A program made the position numbers and the translations under genes. This document shows, piece after piece, positions 23,661 to 36,337 of a stretch of DNA of 64,000 nucleotides. The DNA comes from Uranotaenia lowii. Lineage: Eukaryota; Arthropoda; Insecta; Diptera; Culicidae. Numbering within the stretch: position 1 is the stretch's first letter; every line of letters begins with the position of its first letter. Location of the stretch: contig NC_073693.1 in NCBI RefSeq assembly GCF_029784155.1, forward strand, positions 236,162,447-236,226,446, given 5' to 3'. Under the pieces are notes generated by a model that was given only the letters and a program-made list of their open reading frames with translations, did not search any database and was not told the DNA's origin.

Positions 23661-26600
23661 GTAGGAACCGTAGGAACCGTAGGCAGCGTACGAACCATAG
23701 TAACCGTAGGAACCGTACGAACCGTAGGAACCGTACGAACCGTACGAACAGTACGAACCGTACGAACCATAGGAACATTACGAACCGTATGGAACCGTAC
23801 GAACCGTAGGAACCGTACGAACCGTACAAACCGTAGGAACCGTACGAACCGTACGAACCGTAGGAACCGTACGAACCGTATGGAACCGTACGCACCGTAT
23901 GGAACCGTAGGAACCGTAGGAACCGTAGGAACCGTAGGAACCGTACGAACCGTATGGAACCGTACGCACCGTATGGAACCGTAGGAACCGTAGGAACCGT
24001 AGGAACCGTACGAAACGTAAGAACCGTAGGAACCGGAGGAAACGTAGGAACCGTATGAACCGTACGAACCGTAGGAACCGTACGAACCGTAGGAACCGTA
24101 GGAACCGTACGAACCGTAGGAACCATACGAACCGTAGGAACCGTAGGAACCGTAGGAACCGTACGAACCGTAGGAACCATACGAACCGTAGGAACCGTAG
24201 GAACCGTAGGAACCGTAGGAGCCATACGAACCGTAGGAACCGTACGAATCGTATGAATCGTAGGAACCGTAGGAACCGTAGGAACCGTACGAACCGTACG
24301 AACCGTAGGAACCGTACGAACCGTAGGAACCATACGAACCGTACGAACAGTATGGAACCGTACGAAACGTACGAACCGTAGGAACCGTACGAATCGTACG
24401 AACAGTAGGAACCCTACGAACCTTAGGAACCGTACGAACCGTAGGAATCGTACATACCGTACTAGCCGTATGGAACCGTACGAACCGTAGGAACCGTACG
24501 AACCGTACGAACCGTAGGAACTGTACGATCCGTTTGGAACCATACGAATTGTAGGAACCGTACGAACCGTAGGAACCGTTCAAACCGTACGAACAGTACG
24601 AACCGTACGAACCGTAGGAATCGTACGAACCGTACTAACCGAATGGAACCGTACGAACCGTATGGAACCGTACGAACCGTAGGAATCATACGAACCGTAG
24701 GAACCGTACGAACCGTAGGAACCATAGGAACCGTACGAACAGTACGAACCGTAGGGAACCGTACGAACCGTAGGAACCGTAGGAACCGTAGGAACCGTAG
24801 GAACCGTAGGAACCGTACGAACCGTACGAACCGTAGGAACCATACGAACCGTAGGAACCGTACGAATCGTATGAATCGTAGGAACCGTAGGAACCGTACG
24901 AACCGTACGAACCGTAGGAACCGTACGAACCGTAGGAACCGTACGAACCGTACGAACAGTATGGAACCGTACGAAACGTACGAACCGTAGGAACCGTACG
25001 AACCTTAGGAACCGTACGAACCGTAGGAATCGTACGAACCGTACTAACCGTATGGAGCAGTACGAACCGTAGGAACCGTACGAACCGTACGAACCGTAGA
25101 AACCGTACGAACCGTACGAACCGTACGAACCGTAGGAACCGTACGAACCGTACGAACCGTATGGAACCGTACGAACCGTACGAACCGTAGGAACCGTACG
25201 AACCGTACGAACCGTAGGAACCGTACGAACCGTAGGAACCGTACGAACCGTACGAACCGTAGGAACCGTACAAACCGTTCGAACCGTAGGAACCGTACGA
25301 ACCGTACGAACCGTACGAACCGTATGGAACCGTACGAACCGTACGAACCATAGGAACCGTACGAATCGTACGAACCGTAGGAACCGTAGGAACCGTACGA
25401 ACCGTATGGAACCGTACGTACCGTAGGAACCGTACGAACCGTACGAACCTTAGGAACCGTACGAATCGTACGAACCTTAGGAACCGTACGAACCGTAGGA
25501 ATCGTACCAAACGTACGAACCGTATGGAACCGTACGAACCGTAGGAACCGTACGAATCTTAGGAAACGTACGAACCGTAGGAATCGTACGAACCGTACGA
25601 ACCGTATGGAACCCTACGAACCGTAGGAACCGTACGAACCGTACGAACCGTAGGAATCGTACTAACCGTACGAACCGTACGAACCGTAGGAACCGTACGA
25701 ACCGTACGAACCGTATGGAACCGTACGAACCGTACGAACCGTAGGAACCGTACGATCCGTACGAACCGTAGGAACCGTACGATCCGTACGAACCGTAGGA
25801 ACCGTACGATCCGTACGAACCGTACGAACCGTACGAACCATAGGAACCGTACGAACCGTATGGAACCGTACGAACCGTACGAACCGTAGGAACCGTACGA
25901 ACCGTACGAACCGTAGGAACCGTACGAACCGTACGAACCGTAGCAACCGTATGGAACCGTAGGAACCGTACGAACCGTAGGAACCGTACGAACCGTAGGA
26001 ACCGTACGAACCGTACGAATCGTATGGAACCGTACGAACCGTACGAACCGTAGGAACCGTACGAACCGTACGAACCGTACGAACCGTACGAACCGTATGG
26101 AACCGCACGAACCGTAGGAACCGTACGAACCGTACGAACCGCACGAACCATACGAACCGTACGAACCGTACGAACCGTATGGAACCGTACGAACCGTACG
26201 AACCGTACGTACCGTACGAACCGTACGAACCGTACGAACCGTACGAACCGTACGAACCGTAGGAACCGTACGAACCGTACGAACCGTAGCAACCGTATGG
26301 AACCGTAGGAACCGTATGGAACCGTACGAACCGTACGAACCGTGGGAACCGTACGAACCGTACGAACCGTAGGAGCCGTACGAACCGTACGAACCGTACG
26401 AACCGTACGAACCGTACAAACCGTACGAACCGTAGGAACCGTTCGAATCATAGGAAACGTACGAACCGTAGGAATCGTACGAACCGTACGAACCGTATGG
26501 AACCGTACGAACCGTAGGAACCGTAGGAACCGTACGAACCGTAGGAATCGTACTAACCGTACGAACCGTACGAACCATAGGAACCGTACGAACCGTACTA

Positions 26601-27475
26601 ACCGTATGGAACCGTACGAACCGTACGAACCGTAGGAACCGTACGAACCGTACGAACCGTAGGAGCCGTACGAACCGTACGAACCGTACGAACCGTTCGA
26701 ACCGTACAAACCGTACGAACCGTAGGAACCGTACGAATCTTAGGAAACGTACGAACCGTAGGAATCGTACGAACCGTACGAACCGTATGAAACCCAACGA
26801 ACCGTAGGAACCGTACGAACCGTACGAACCGTAGGAATCGTACTAACCGTACGAACCGTACGAACCGTAGGAACCGTACGAACCGTACGAACCGTATGGA
26901 ACCGTACGAACCGTACGAACCGTAGGAACCGTACGATCCGTACGAACCGTACGAACCGTACGATCCGTACGAACCGTAGGAACCGTACGATCCGTACGAA
27001 CCGTAGGAACCGTACGAACCATAGGAACCGTACGAACCGTATGGAACCGTACGAACCGTACGAACCGTAGGAACCGTACGAACCGTACGAACCGTAGGAA
27101 CCGTACGAACCGTACGAACCGTAGCAACCGTATGGAACCGTACGAACCGTATGGACCGTACGAACCGTACGAACCGTAGGAACCGTACGAACCGTACGAA
27201 CCGTAGGAACCGTACGAACCGTTTGGAACCGTACGAACCGTACGAACCGTAGGAACCGTAGGAACCGTACGAACCGTAGGAACCGTACGAACCGTACGAA
27301 CCGTATGGAACCGTACGAACCGTACGAACCGTATGGAACCGTACGAACCTTACGAACCGTAGGAACCGTACGAACCGTAGGAAACGGTACAACCCTACGA
27401 GCCGTAGGAGCAGTACGAACCGTAGGAACCGTACGAACCGTAGGAACCGTACGAACCGTAGGAACCGTACGAACC
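23661..27475. repeat. Duplicated satellite segment, copy B
   Basis: Partner of 15,790-19,480. Its left end coincides with the edge of spacer 2, whereas copy A is embedded in satellite on both sides. Copy B carries the 14 extra units near 23,800-24,180. The match persists to the 'aggaaacggtacaaccctac' marker (27,379; 19,381 in copy A) and fades soon after. Confidence 0.85.
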
Positions 27476-30400
27476 GTACGAACCGTAGAAACCGTACGAA
27501 CCGTACGAACCGTACGAACCGTAGGAACCGTACGAACCGCACGAACCGTATGGAACCGTACGAACCGTACGAACCGTAGGAACCGTACGAACCGTACGAA
27601 CCGTAGGAACCGTACGAACCGTAGGAACCGTACGAACCGTAGGAACCGTACAAACCGTTCGAACCGTAGGAACCGTGTAACCGTACGAACCGTAGGAACC
27701 GTACGAACCGTACGAACCGTAGGAACCGTACGAACCGTAGGAAGCGTACGAACCATAGTAACCGTAGGAACCGTAGGAACCGTACGAACCGTAGGAACCG
27801 TAGGAACCGTTGGAACCGTATGAACCGTAGAAACCATACGAACCGTAGGAACCGTACGAACCGTACGAACCGTAGGAACCGTACGAACCGTAGGAAGCGT
27901 ATGAACCGAATGGAACCGTACAAACCGTAGGAACCGTACGAACCGTACGAACCGTAGGAACCGTACGAACCGTACGAACCGTAGGAACCGTACAAACCGT
28001 ACGAACCGTATGAAACCGTACGAACCGTACGAACCGTAGGAACCGTACGAACCGTATGGAACTTTACGAACCGTACGAACCGTAGGAACCGTACGAACCG
28101 TATGGAACCGTACGAACCGTAGGATCCGTACGAACCGTACGAACCGTAGGAACCGTACGAACCGTAGGAACCGTACGAACCGTAGGAACCGTACGAACCG
28201 TACGAACCGTATGGAACCGTACTCGTATGGAACCGTACGAACCGTACGAACCGTAGGAACCGTACGAACGTACGAACCGTAGGAACCGCACGAACCGTAC
28301 GAACCGTAGGAACCGTACGAACCGTAGGAACCGTACGAACCGTATGGAACCGTACGCACCGTATGGAACCGTACGAACCGTAGGAACCGTAGGAACCGTA
28401 GGAAGCGTACGAACCATAGTAACCGTAGGAACCGTACGAACCGTAGGAACCGTAGGAACCGTTGGAACCGTATGAACCGTACAAACCGTAGGAACCGTAC
28501 GAACCGTAGGAACCGTAGGAACTGTACGATCCGTATGGAACCATACGAACCGTAGGAACCGGAGGAAACGTACGAACCGTAGGAACCGTAGGAACCGTAG
28601 GAACCGTAGGAACCGTAGGAACCGTAGGAACCGTACGAACCGTACGAACCGTAGGAACCATACGAACCGTAGGAACCGTTTGAACCGTACGAAACGTAGG
28701 AACCGTAGGAACCGGAGGAACCGTACGAATCGTATGAACCGTACGAACCGTAGGAACCGTACGAACCGTACGACTCGTATGGAACCGTACGAACCGTACG
28801 AACCGTAGGAACCGTACGAACCGTAGGAACCGTACGAACCGTACGAACCGTAGAAACCGTACGAACCGTAGGAACCGTACGAACCGTATGGAACCGTACG
28901 CACCGTATGGAACCGTACGAACCGTAGGAACCGTAGGAACCGTAGGAACCGTAGGAACCGTACGAACCGTATGGAACCGTACGCACCGTATGGAACCGTA
29001 GGAACCGTAGGAACCGTAGGAACCGTACGAAACGTAGGAACCGTAGGAACCGGAGGAAACGTAGGAACCGTATGAACCGTACGAACCGTAGGAACCGTAC
29101 GAACCGTAGGAACCGTACGAACCGTAGGAACCATACGAACCGTAGGAACCGTAGGAACCATACGAACCGTAGGAACCGTACGAATCGTATGAATCGTAGG
29201 AACCGTAGGAACCGTAGGAACCGTACGAACCGTACGAACCGTAGGAACCGTACGAACCGTAGGAACCATACGAACCGTACGAACAGTATGGAACCGTACG
29301 AAACGTACGAACCGTAGGAACCGTACGAATCGTACGAACCGTAGGAACCCTACGAACCTTAGGAACCGTACGAACCGTAGGAATCGTACATACCGTACTA
29401 GCCGTATGGAACCGTACGAACCGTAGGAACCGTACGAACCGTACGAACCGTAGGAACTGTACGATCCATTTGGAACCATACGAACCGTAGGAACCGTACG
29501 AACCGTAGGAACCGTACGAACCGTACGAACCGTACGAACAGTACGAACCGTACGAACCGTAGGAATTGTACGAACCGTACTAACCGTATGGAACCGTACG
29601 AACCGTATGGAACCGTACGAACCGTAGGAACCATACGAACCGTAGGAACCGTACGAATCGTATGAATCGTAGGAACCGTAGGAACCGTACGAACCGTACG
29701 AACCGTACGAACCGTAGGAACCGTACGAACCGTAGGAACCGTACGAACCGTACGAACAGTATGGAACCGTACGAAACGTACAAACCGTAGGAACCGTACG
29801 AATCGTACGAACCGTAGGAACCGTACGAACCTTAGGAACCGTACGAACCGTAGGAATCGTACGAACCGTACTAACCGTATGGAACCGTACGAACCGTAGG
29901 AATCGTACGAACCGTACAAACCGTTCAAACCGTAGGAACCGTGTAACCGTACGAACCGTACGAACCGTACGAACCGTACGAACCGTAGGAACCGTACGAA
30001 CCGTACGAACCGTAGGAACCGTACGAACCGTATGGAACCGTACGAACCGTACGAACCGTAGGAACCGTACGAACCGTATGAACCGTATGGAACCGTACGA
30101 ACCTTACGAACCGTACGAACCGTAGGAACCGTACGAACCGTACGAACCGTAGGAACCGTACGAACCGTACGAACCGTAGGAACCGTACGAACCGTATGGA
30201 ACCGTACGAACCGTACGAACCGTACGAACCGTAGGAACCGTACGAACCGTACGAACCGTATGGAACCGTACGAACCTTACGAACCGTACGAACCGTAGGA
30301 ACCGTACGAATCGTTGGAACCGTACGAACCGTACGAACCGTATGGCACCGTACGAACCGTACGAACCATAGGAACCGTACGAACCGTACGAACCGTAGGA

Positions 30401-32407
30401 ACCGTACGAACCGTACGAACCGTATGGAACCGTACGTACCGTAGGAACCGTACGAACCGTACGAACCTAAGGAACCGTACGAACCGTACGAACCTTAGGA
30501 ACCGTACGAACCGTTCGAACCGTAGGAACCGTACGAACCGTACGAACCGTATGGAACCGTACGAACCGTACGTACCGTATGGAACCGTACGAACCATAGG
30601 ATCCGTACGAACCGTACGAACCTTAGGAACCGTACGAACCGTACGAACCGTAGGAACCGTAGGAACCGTATGGAACCGTACGAACCGTAGGAACCGTACG
30701 AACCGTACGAACCGTAGGAACCGTACGAACCGTAGGAAGCGTACGAACCATAGTAACCGTAGGAACCGTAGGAACCGTACGAACCGTAGGAACCGTAGGA
30801 ACCGTTGGAACCGTATGAACCGTAGAAACCATTCGAACCGTAGGAACCGTACGAACCGTACGAACCGTAGGAACCGTACGAACCGTAGGAAGCGTACGAA
30901 CCATAGTAACCGTAGGAACCGTAGGAACCGTACGAACCGTAGGAACCGTAGGAACCGTTGGAACCGTATGAACCGTACGAACCGTTGGAACCGTATGAAC
31001 CGTAGAAACCGTAGGAACCGTACGAACCGTAGGAACCGTACGAACCGTAGAAACCATACGAACCGTAGGAACCGTACGAACCGTAGGAACCGTACGAACC
31101 GTACGAACAGTACGAACCTTTCGAACCGTACGAACCGTACGAACCGTATAGAACCGTACGAACCGTACGAACCGTACGAACCGTACGAACCGTACGAACC
31201 GTAGGAACCGTACGAACCGTAGGAACCGTAGGAACCGTACGAACCGTATGGAACCGTACGCACCGTATGGAACCGTATGGAACCGTAGGAACCGTACGAA
31301 CCGTATGGAACCGTACGCACCGTATGGAACCGTAGGAACCGTAGGAACCGTACGAAACGTAGGAACCGTAGGAACCGGAGGAAACGTAGGAACCGTATGA
31401 ACCGTACGAACCGTAGGAACCGTACGAACCGTTCGAACCGTACGAACCGTAGGAACCGTACGAACCGTAGGAACCATACGAACCGTAGGAACCGTACGAA
31501 CCGTAGGAACCGTACGAACAGTACGATCCGAAGGGAACCGTACGAACCGTTGGAACCGTAGGAACCGTAGGAACCGTTCGAACCGTACGAACCGTACGAA
31601 CCGTAGGAGCCATACGAACCGTAGGAACCGTACGAATCGTATAAATCGTAGGAACCGTAGGAACCGTAGGAACCGTAGGAACCGTACGAACCGTACGAAC
31701 CGTAGGAACCGTACGAACCGTACGAACCGTAGGACCCGTACGAACTTTAGGAACTGTACGAACCGTAGGAACCGTACGAATCGTAGGAACCTTACGAACC
31801 GTAGGACCCGTACGAACTGTAGGAACTGTACGAACCGTAGGAACCGTACGAACCGTACGAGCCGTAGGAACCGTATGGAACCGTACAAACCGTACGGACC
31901 GTAGGAACCGTACGAACCGTACGAACCATATGGATCCGTACGAACCGTACGAACCGTAGGAACCGTTCGAACCGTACGAACCGTAGGAACCGTACGAACC
32001 GTACGAACCGTACGAACCGTACGAACCGTACGAACCGTACGAACCGTAGGAACCGTAGGAACCGTACGAAACGTTCGAACCGTAGGAACCGTACAAACCG
32101 TAGGAACCGTACGAACCGTATGGAACCGTACGAACCGTAGGACCCGTACGAGCCGTAGGAACCGCATGGAATCGTACAAACCGTACGAACCGTACAAACC
32201 GTACGAACCGTACGAACCGTAGGAGCCATACGAACCGTAGGAACCGTACGAATCGTATAAATCGTAGGAACCGTAGGAACCGTAGGAACCGTAGGAACCG
32301 TACGAACCGTAGGAACCGTACGAACCGTAGGATCCGTATGGAACCGTACGAACCGTAGAAACCGTAAGAACTTTAGGAACCGTAAGAACCATTGGAACTG
32401 TAGGAAC
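23661..32407. repeat. 9-bp satellite, block 3
   Basis: The longest block (8.7 kb) of the GAACCGTA(C/G)/GAACCGTATG array. It begins directly after TATGCGGGC and immediately enters the segment shared with block 2. A partial third copy of part of that segment occupies about 28,87x-29,93x (shared feature: 'aggaactgtacgatcc' followed by a GTTTGGAACCA/ATTTGGAACCA word at about 16,510, 24,518 and 29,454). A 153-bp local repeat carrying GGAAGCGTACGAACCATAGT is at 30,735 and 30,888. The last kilobase is more degenerate (ACCATTGGAACTG before the edge), as expected of an old array margin. It is non-coding despite long open frames. Confidence 0.97.
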
Positions 32408-35400
32408 TTGTTTTGTTCGATCTTCAGGGAAAGATCAATTTGCAAAATCGATTTCCAAGACCGATTTCCAAGATCGATTACCATGATCGATTTAGCTCGA
32501 ATGGTCTCTGGATCGATCCACCTTAAAAATGGAGGCAAAAGGATCTTTGTGAACTCGATTTTTTCAATTGTTGTTGAAGAGGGATGCTCCCTGAGGGCTG
32601 ATTCTATCTGAATAGATAGCAAAAAAAATACAAGAGATTCTTGAAGCAGAATGGTGTTAAATAGTTAATTTGTTTTTCGATTGTTCTATTATTTAATGAT
32701 AATTTGAAATTCATTTGACTTCCAAAATTGGCCAAGCAAAGCATGACGAATATCTTACTAATTTCTGCAGTCTTGACCAATTGAAGCATTGTGTAGTGAA
32801 AAAAGAAACTCTGTTTGAAAAATAAACTGGTCACTAACCAGGATACTGATACTGATTTTTAATCAACCAAAGCCGAAACAAGAAATTCCGACGCTTTCCC
32901 AAAATCGTTCCAAGCAAACAACTGAAAGAAATTTTTGTGGTCTACCTCCGCCACCAAACGCCATTCATGTGTGGGAAGGAGTGTTTCGAGGAATGGGAGT
33001 TTCCTGGAAGTGGACTGAGGGCTGCACTGAGAACTTGAACCGTCCAATTTGTCCCGAACACGCAAGATAACACAACAGCCAAACGGTTTCACGTACTATA
33101 AAGCAGCAAACCCGGAACCATGACAGGAACCAGCCGACCGGGGTGAGAAAAATATGACCATTCGTGTCAGATGAGCACGTGGCCCTGTTTGTGTATGTTT
33201 GAGTGTTTTGGCTCATACAAACAACAAACAATCCAGAACCAGGCGGCAAAGAGCACACACGTCAGCGCCAAGCAGCTCGCCTCGATGAGACGATCCAACT
33301 CCATTTGATGACGACAGGCGCAACGAGAAAGGCAACGGGAATTATGTCACGATTCGTTAGGGTTTGTGGGGCGTGAAATTGAAATTAATCTTGTTGCTAC
33401 TTGGCTCAAACTCACCATCAGCAGGATCCTCGAAAAGTATCGCCGCCACCGGCTGGCTCCATCAGGATACGAAAAACAGCGGCCGAAAATAGGGTTGCGG
33501 CCGGTTGGATTTTTTTTTCGTTTGGCCCCCGATGATGGAGTCAAATTTCCCCATACATATGATGATTGTTCAGCCCCACCATAGCCTTGAAGTAAATTCT
33601 TGAGCCTGAGGGTCGGGTGGGAAATTGGAGCAAGATCCTTCCTGCCGCCGGGTGGTGACATGGAAAAATTGTTCCCCACATGTGCTGCCCTCTGTGCAAA
33701 TAAATATGTTGCTTGCTTGCGATTGTTTTGCCACCAAGGATCTGTGGTTTACTTTCGTTGGCTCCGCTTTTTCTCTTCCTTTCTCCTGTTTGAAATTTTA
33801 TTTCTCCATCGTCGTCGTCGTTGTCATTTCATCGTGCCCGCAAATTGCCGCTGCTGCGATGTGTCACCAAGGAGCTGTGATTCAAAATTAATGATTTGTG
33901 TTGTGATGGATATTGCCCACCGGGGAGAGTTGAAGATAAACTTAATTATAAAACAGCAGAAGTCAACCAGCCAGCCAGGCTGTAACGTGGCAGTAAGTAC
34001 GAGCTCTAACAATTATTTGGTTGGATTGTTTCAAGTTCTTTGTCTTTGAAGAATGTTCAGAATAATATAACAAAAAATCGTGTTACGATACATAACAATT
34101 TATTTCTGATATTCAGAAGTGTGAACTGAGAAAGGTTCGAAAAAGTTTAATATATTACATGGCAATGCAAAAAAAAATCAGTTTTGCATAAGATATAAAA
34201 TTTTTGAAAGATATAACATTTTTAATATGAAACAAAAACTTATCAGCCTTTGAAGTTTTAGCCTTTGAAGTTAGCCAATGAGCATCAAAAACATGTCTTA
34301 TGGGTTTTACTAGAGAATTGTAATCACACTTTTCTCGATATTATCTACATGTGTTCATACTTACAAGAACTAAACATCGCATTCTGCAAAAACATGAAGA
34401 AAAATATTTGATTTGAACATAATGTTCATGTCTGGCAACTCTTCGATTTTAAGTTTTCGGAATTTGGAAAAATTATTCACAGAAAATTTGAAAACGGTTA
34501 CTCATTTAAACATTATTACTTACTCGCGAAAGAAGAGCAGGAAGCATTTTGTTTGTGACGGAATAAATTTCAATTTTGTGTTCTTTTGAAACTAATTGCA
34601 TTCTAAGATCTCCGCAAACTGATACAATATCAGTTTTCAGAAGAATAAAATCGATAGTAAATAATAACCGATGCCGTCAGACAGGATGCCATCTGAGCTA
34701 ACAACAAACAGCCAGCAAAACGGATGAAGTGATGGCCGGAAATAATTTTCGAAACGATGATGATTGCCGGTACGAGCTGAAAAATAGCCCGATGACCCTC
34801 TCTTTGATGATTGCAACGTTTCCGCCCCGTTTCGGATGTAGGTATGCGGGTGGATGTGTCTGATATGGGCATATATTTAGGGCCAGGACGACCATGTAAA
34901 CAGGTTAATGGTAAATTATTATGGCCGCCCAGTTGGTCCCAACAATACAGTGGACGTATGAATGTGGGAGGCATTCAAAATCGCGATCGTTCAGCGCTCC
35001 CCCCCTCCGAATGGATGAGACTCACTAATTAACTTGGCAAGCTACATATCTCTCGAATCGACTCTCGATTTGCAACGGACGAACAATCTAATGCGGGTTT
35101 TAGGCATCACGGGAACGGTAATCCCCATGGATTCTTTGTTTGCTTTTAATTTGAATAGCGAGTTTACTTTAAGTTCATAAATTAAAACTAATTGAATTAG
35201 CAAATAATAATGTGAGGGGCAGTAATGAATTGTTTGAAATACTTTTGCAATTAGGCGTGTAATAAATATCTGTTTGGCACTGATGCAAAAATGTCAATTC
35301 AGCTAATCATCGTTCTATTTTCAGATGTGTCTCTTATTTTAATTTAGAAATTAATTGATGTAGTTTTAATGAAAAAGCCTGGAATATTCTTCAACAAATT

Positions 35401-35544
35401 TTACATGAAAGGATGAAAATTCCTGTCCATTATGGAGAATTTTTCTATATCACTGTTAATTTTCAATTCAACTATGTGTTCCAGAAGTCTAAAATCTGTC
35501 CAGCATCTCACTTACACGAGAAATAGGTGTAGGACATAGAACAT
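32408..35544. other. Unique DNA between satellite and 12-bp array
   Basis: No gene is supported. At 32,415-32,515 there is a cluster of short 'gatcgattt/ccaagatcgatt' words, likely a small decayed tandem repeat. The intervals 33,160-33,900 and 34,680-35,110 are clearly less AT-rich than their surroundings and low in repeats. In an intron setting such islands could be conserved non-coding or regulatory DNA, but sequence alone does not show it. Overlapping frames of 60-150 codons here show no domain features. Confidence 0.45.
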
Positions 35545-36337
35545 GAACTAGGACAAGGACTAGGACAAGGACTAGGACAAGGACTAGGACAAGGACTAGG
35601 ACAAGGACTAGGACAAGGACTAGGACAAGGACTAGGACAAGGACTAGGACAAGGACTAGGACAAGGACTAGGACAAGGACTAGGACAAGGACTAGGACAA
35701 GGACTAGGACAAGGACTAGGACAAGGACTAGGACAAGGACTAGGACAAGGACTAGGACAAGGACTTGGACAAGGACTAGGACAAGGACTAGGACAAGGAC
35801 TAGGACAAGGACTAGGACAAGGACTAGGACAAGGACTAGGACAAGGACTAGGACAAGGACTAGGACAAGGACTAGGACAAGGACTAGGACAAGGACTAGG
35901 ACAAGGACTAGGACAAGGACTAGGACAAGGACTAGGACAAGGACTAGGACAAGGACTAGGACAAGGACTAGGACAAGCACTAGGACAAGGACTAGGACAA
36001 GGACTAGGACAAGGACTAGGACAAGGACTAGGACAAGGACTAGGACAAGGACTAGGACAAGGACTAGGACAAGGACTAGGACAAGGACTAGGACAAGGAC
36101 TAGGACAAGGACTAGGACAAGGACTAGGACAAGGACTAGGACAAGGACTAGGACAAGGACTAGGACAAGGACTAGGACAAGGACTAGGACAAGGACTAGG
36201 ACAAGGACTAGGACAAGGACTATGACAAGGACTAGGACAAGGACTAGGACAAGGACTAGGACAAGGACTAGGACAAGGACTAGGACAAGGACTAGGACAA
36301 GGACTAGGACAAGGACTAGGACAAGGACTTAGACAAG
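35545..36337. repeat. 12-bp tandem array (GGACTAGGACAA)n, about 66 units
   Basis: The unit GGACTAGGACAA repeats almost perfectly for about 793 bp. It can also be read as alternating hexamers GGACTA and GGACAA. Inside the clean part I see only three substitutions (near 35,766, 35,978 and 36,223). Degeneracy is confined to the edges (left 'aggacatagaacatgaacta', right 'ggacttagacaagcatttt'). The plus strand has a GG every 6 nt, so two-tier G-quadruplexes with 4-nt loops are possible. Long minus-strand frames of (LV)n and (PSPC)n are by-products of the 12-bp period. Confidence 0.97.

Noticed and set aside
8091..32407. CRISPR-like array
   Set aside because: There are no distinct spacers of constant length between conserved repeats, the units are contiguous 9-mers, and the genome is eukaryotic.
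8091..32407. Telomeric repeat
   Set aside because: The unit is not a TTAGG-type or other known telomere repeat, and unique DNA follows on both sides.
33600..34049. 149-codon plus-strand frame
   Set aside because: Overlaps other frames, shows no domain, and the composition looks like ordinary non-coding DNA; not called.
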